A stretch of DNA of 7,381 nucleotides from Phycisphaerales bacterium (GTDB lineage: Bacteria; Planctomycetota; Phycisphaerae; Tepidisphaerales; Tepidisphaeraceae): positions 4,828 to 12,208 of the forward strand of contig PMAK01000175.1 of assembly GCA_003153655.1 (NCBI GenBank), in the 5' to 3' direction. A program made the position numbers and the translations under genes. The notes below the pieces were generated by a model that saw nothing but the letters and a program-made list of their open reading frames with translations, was not told the DNA's origin and made no database searches. This document shows, one piece after another, positions 5,897-7,381 of the stretch (positions are counted from its first letter, which is position 1; every line of letters begins with the position of its first letter).

Positions 5897-7156
5897 TCAG
5901 GTTTCGGGGTGGAGGGTGATGTGAACGATTTCTGCCGGGGCGTTTACGCGGAGCGGGAACCAGTCGCCTACGCCGTTGTTGACGATGAGTTTGGAACCGA
6001 CCTCCCAATCTTGATACAGGCCGGTCCAATATCGGAAACGGAGTGGTCCTGCACCGATGTGTTTGGTGAGCATGATCTGGCCGCCGTGGGTGTGGCCTGC
6101 GAGGACTAAGCGCACGCCTTCGTTCGCGGCGGGATACCAGGCGTGGGGATGGTGCGCGAGGAGGATGGAGAAGATTTCGGGATCTCGCTGTCGAAGGACG
6201 CTTTGTACGCACTCGTGCTGGGCGATGCCGGTTTCTGTCCAGATGATGCCGAGCAGTTGGAGCGGGATTCCACGGGGATAAATGGTTTGGACCTGGTTCA
6301 GGAGGAGCGGAACGTCGCGTGCGGCACAGGCATCGTTGAATTCCTGGGCGCCGCCCATGACGTCGTGATTTCCCTGAACCATGTAGGGTCCGAATGGCGC
6401 TTTGAGGCGCTTTACCATGTCGAGGGCGCTGGAAAGATCGGTATGCGAGATGTTGACGAGATCGCCGCCGAGAAGAATGAGATCGGCCTGGAGGCTGTTG
6501 GTGGCTTCGGCGATGTCATCCAGCATTTTTTGGGAGGAGAAGATGCCGGCGTGAACGTCGGCGACGAAGGCGATGGTTAAACCATCCAGGCCGGGCGGGA
6601 AGTCCTTGAGGGAAAGATTGTATCGTTTGATGCGAAACTTGCCGAGTTGGGCGATGCCGATGCCGCCTAGCGCGACGCTGGCGAGGGGCGGCGCGGCGAA
6701 GGCCGAGGCGGTGAGGAAACTCCTTCTGGAGATCATCGCCGGGGATGGCGAAGGCGGCGAGAGCGGAGACTCTGTCCGCGTGCGCCGATAGATTCTCCGG
6801 ATTAATCTGAATGCCAATTCCGCACTGAGAAGAGCAATGGTCATCGGCAGGACGAGAAAATGCCAGACGAAAATGGTGGAGGGGATCAATTGCGGTATGA
6901 GATGATGGGCGCGTAGAACGGTGGAACTGCCGGTGGATAACTCAGCGGAGAACAGGATGGAGGTCACCATCGCGCAGGCGAGCAGCGACTGCCAGAACCT
7001 GTGATGCCGCAGGGGGCGTAGGAGCCTGTGAAATCGGACCCATACCAAGCCGTCAAGGCAGGCGAAAAAGGTGATGCTGATTGCGACCAGGTGCATTTGA
7101 TAAAGGCGTAACGCAGACAATCCAAGCGGGACGGCCCCGTGGCCGGCGGAACTCAA
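5897..7156 (-). CDS. Membrane-anchored calcineurin-like metallophosphoesterase (YkuE/YaeI-like)
   Basis: This is a 419-residue protein. The N-terminal 140 residues contain about three membrane helices (20-40, 56-72, 92-117), each followed by basic residues. Residues 142-170 are MISRRSFLTASAFAAPPL-like, a twin-arginine/anchor segment ahead of the catalytic domain. The domain has all the bimetal-binding motifs: VADVHAG (D200, H202), GGDLVN (D232), GNHD (262-265), LLAHHPHAW (H335) and AGHTHGGQI (H355, H357). The family hydrolyses phosphomonoesters or phosphodiesters. YkuE/YaeI-like members are membrane-associated, and chlamydial LpxG, a UDP-diacylglucosamine hydrolase, belongs to the same superfamily; the substrate here is unknown. 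The start is uncertain. TTG 7156 lacks a clear Shine-Dalgarno sequence. ATG 7096 (residue 21) would still keep the first helix. ATG 6736 (residue 141) would give a short Tat-type protein but discard genuine-looking helices. It is transcribed alone, convergent to rpiB and downstream of a terminator. Confidence 0.87.
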   Translation of the reverse strand: MSSAGHGAVPLGLSALRLYQMHLVAISITFFACLDGLVWVRFHRLLRPLRHHRFWQSLLACAMVTSILFSAELSTGSSTVLRAHHLIPQLIPSTIFVWHFLVLPMTIALLSAELAFRLIRRIYRRTRTESPLSPPSPSPAMISRRSFLTASAFAAPPLASVALGGIGIAQLGKFRIKRYNLSLKDFPPGLDGLTIAFVADVHAGIFSSQKMLDDIAEATNSLQADLILLGGDLVNISHTDLSSALDMVKRLKAPFGPYMVQGNHDVMGGAQEFNDACAARDVPLLLNQVQTIYPRGIPLQLLGIIWTETGIAQHECVQSVLRQRDPEIFSILLAHHPHAWYPAANEGVRLVLAGHTHGGQIMLTKHIGAGPLRFRYWTGLYQDWEVGSKLIVNNGVGDWFPLRVNAPAEIVHITLHPET

Positions 7157-7218
7157 ATCTTACTCAGTTCGCCCTAAGGACAACAAGAAGATGTGGATCG
7201 GTTGCAGCAGAGGCGGGG

Positions 7219-7257
7219 AAAAACCAACGACCCTGTCGTGGTGACAGGGTCGTTGGT
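7219..7257 (-). terminator. Strong intrinsic terminator for the PEP-CTERM gene
   Basis: A perfect 14-bp stem (7224-7237 with 7243-7256, extendable by the A-T pair 7223/7257) closes a 5-base GTGGT loop. On the minus strand the stem is followed by TTTTT (7223-7219), so it acts in that direction. It lies 48 bases after the stop codon of the PEP-CTERM gene and 62 bases before the metallophosphoesterase TTG start, separating the two genes. On the plus strand no T run follows. Confidence 0.88.
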
Positions 7258-7305
7258 CAGGTCAGAATTGGCGCCGCGGTTGCGGTACGAAGTTTCCAAA
7301 ATTCC

Positions 7306-7381
7306 TTATGAAGAGCGTCGGCGACGGGCCATAAAGCCTAGCCCGGCTGCGAGCAACAGTCCTGCCGAGGCCGGCTCCGGA
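7306..7381 (-). CDS. C-terminal end of a PEP-CTERM sorting-domain protein (5' part beyond window)
   Basis: Only the last 24 codons and the stop (TAA, 7308-7306) lie in the window. They encode a textbook PEP-CTERM tail: PEPAS, a hydrophobic helix AGLLLAAGLGFMA, and the basic end RRRRSS. Such tails target exported proteins to the exosortase/archaeosortase-like processing system for surface or matrix delivery, so the missing part is expected to be an exported protein with an N-terminal signal peptide. Nothing can be said of its main function. It is too short for a standard ORF list, but the motif is unmistakable and a strong terminator follows it. Confidence 0.9.
   Translation of the reverse strand, partial: PEPASAGLLLAAGLGFMARRRRSS

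Noticed and set aside
7157..7190. Promoter (TTGTTG-18-TAAGAT) just upstream of the metallophosphoesterase TTG start
   Set aside because: The match is only 3/6 and 4/6, and transcription would start inside the proposed coding region; too weak to list.
7219..7257. Hairpin as a plus-strand terminator
   Set aside because: On the plus strand the stem is followed by TCAGGTCAG with no T run, and no plus-strand gene ends nearby.

Overview
The window looks like chromosomal DNA of a Gram-negative, GC-rich bacterium, most probably a planctomycete (Planctomycetota, perhaps the Phycisphaerae side). Three things point there. A PEP-CTERM sorting tail ends a gene at the right edge. The sigma factor has a long C-terminal extension with a membrane segment, as many planctomycete ECF-type sigma factors do. 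The secretion genes are compact and non-canonical. This placement is inference; there is no rRNA or other strict marker here.

Left half, positions 1-4010, minus strand: a tight four-gene block, read right to left. It holds a short GspE/PilB-type assembly ATPase, a sigma-70 family factor with a C-terminal transmembrane helix, a GspF/PilC-type inner-membrane platform protein, and the first 186 residues of a second membrane protein with the start of a GspF-like domain (cut by the window edge). Gaps are 10, 42 and 8 bases, so co-transcription is likely. A membrane-tethered sigma factor sitting between the ATPase and the platform gene is the most intriguing feature of the window.

Middle, positions 4011-5720: a 138-base divergent intergenic region carries an imperfect 39-bp dyad and a plausible promoter. 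It leads into two plus-strand genes. The first is a fusion of a Sua5/YrdC-like domain with a low-molecular-weight phosphatase domain whose active-site loop resembles the protein-arginine phosphatase YwlE. The second is rpiB. The order Sua5 - YwlE-like - RpiB matches the ywlC-ywlE-ywlF neighbourhood of Bacillus, with the first two fused here. Both proteins have substitutions at positions usually treated as functional: the Sua5 KxR and SxN motifs, and Asp in place of the RpiB catalytic Cys.

Right, positions 5721-7381: a 176-base convergent spacer holds a long imperfect inverted repeat with a small hairpin nested in one arm. It is followed by a minus-strand, membrane-anchored calcineurin-like metallophosphoesterase. 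Upstream of that gene is a strong intrinsic terminator (minus strand), which ends the PEP-CTERM protein gene entering from the right edge. No tRNA, rRNA, CRISPR array or insertion sequence was seen.
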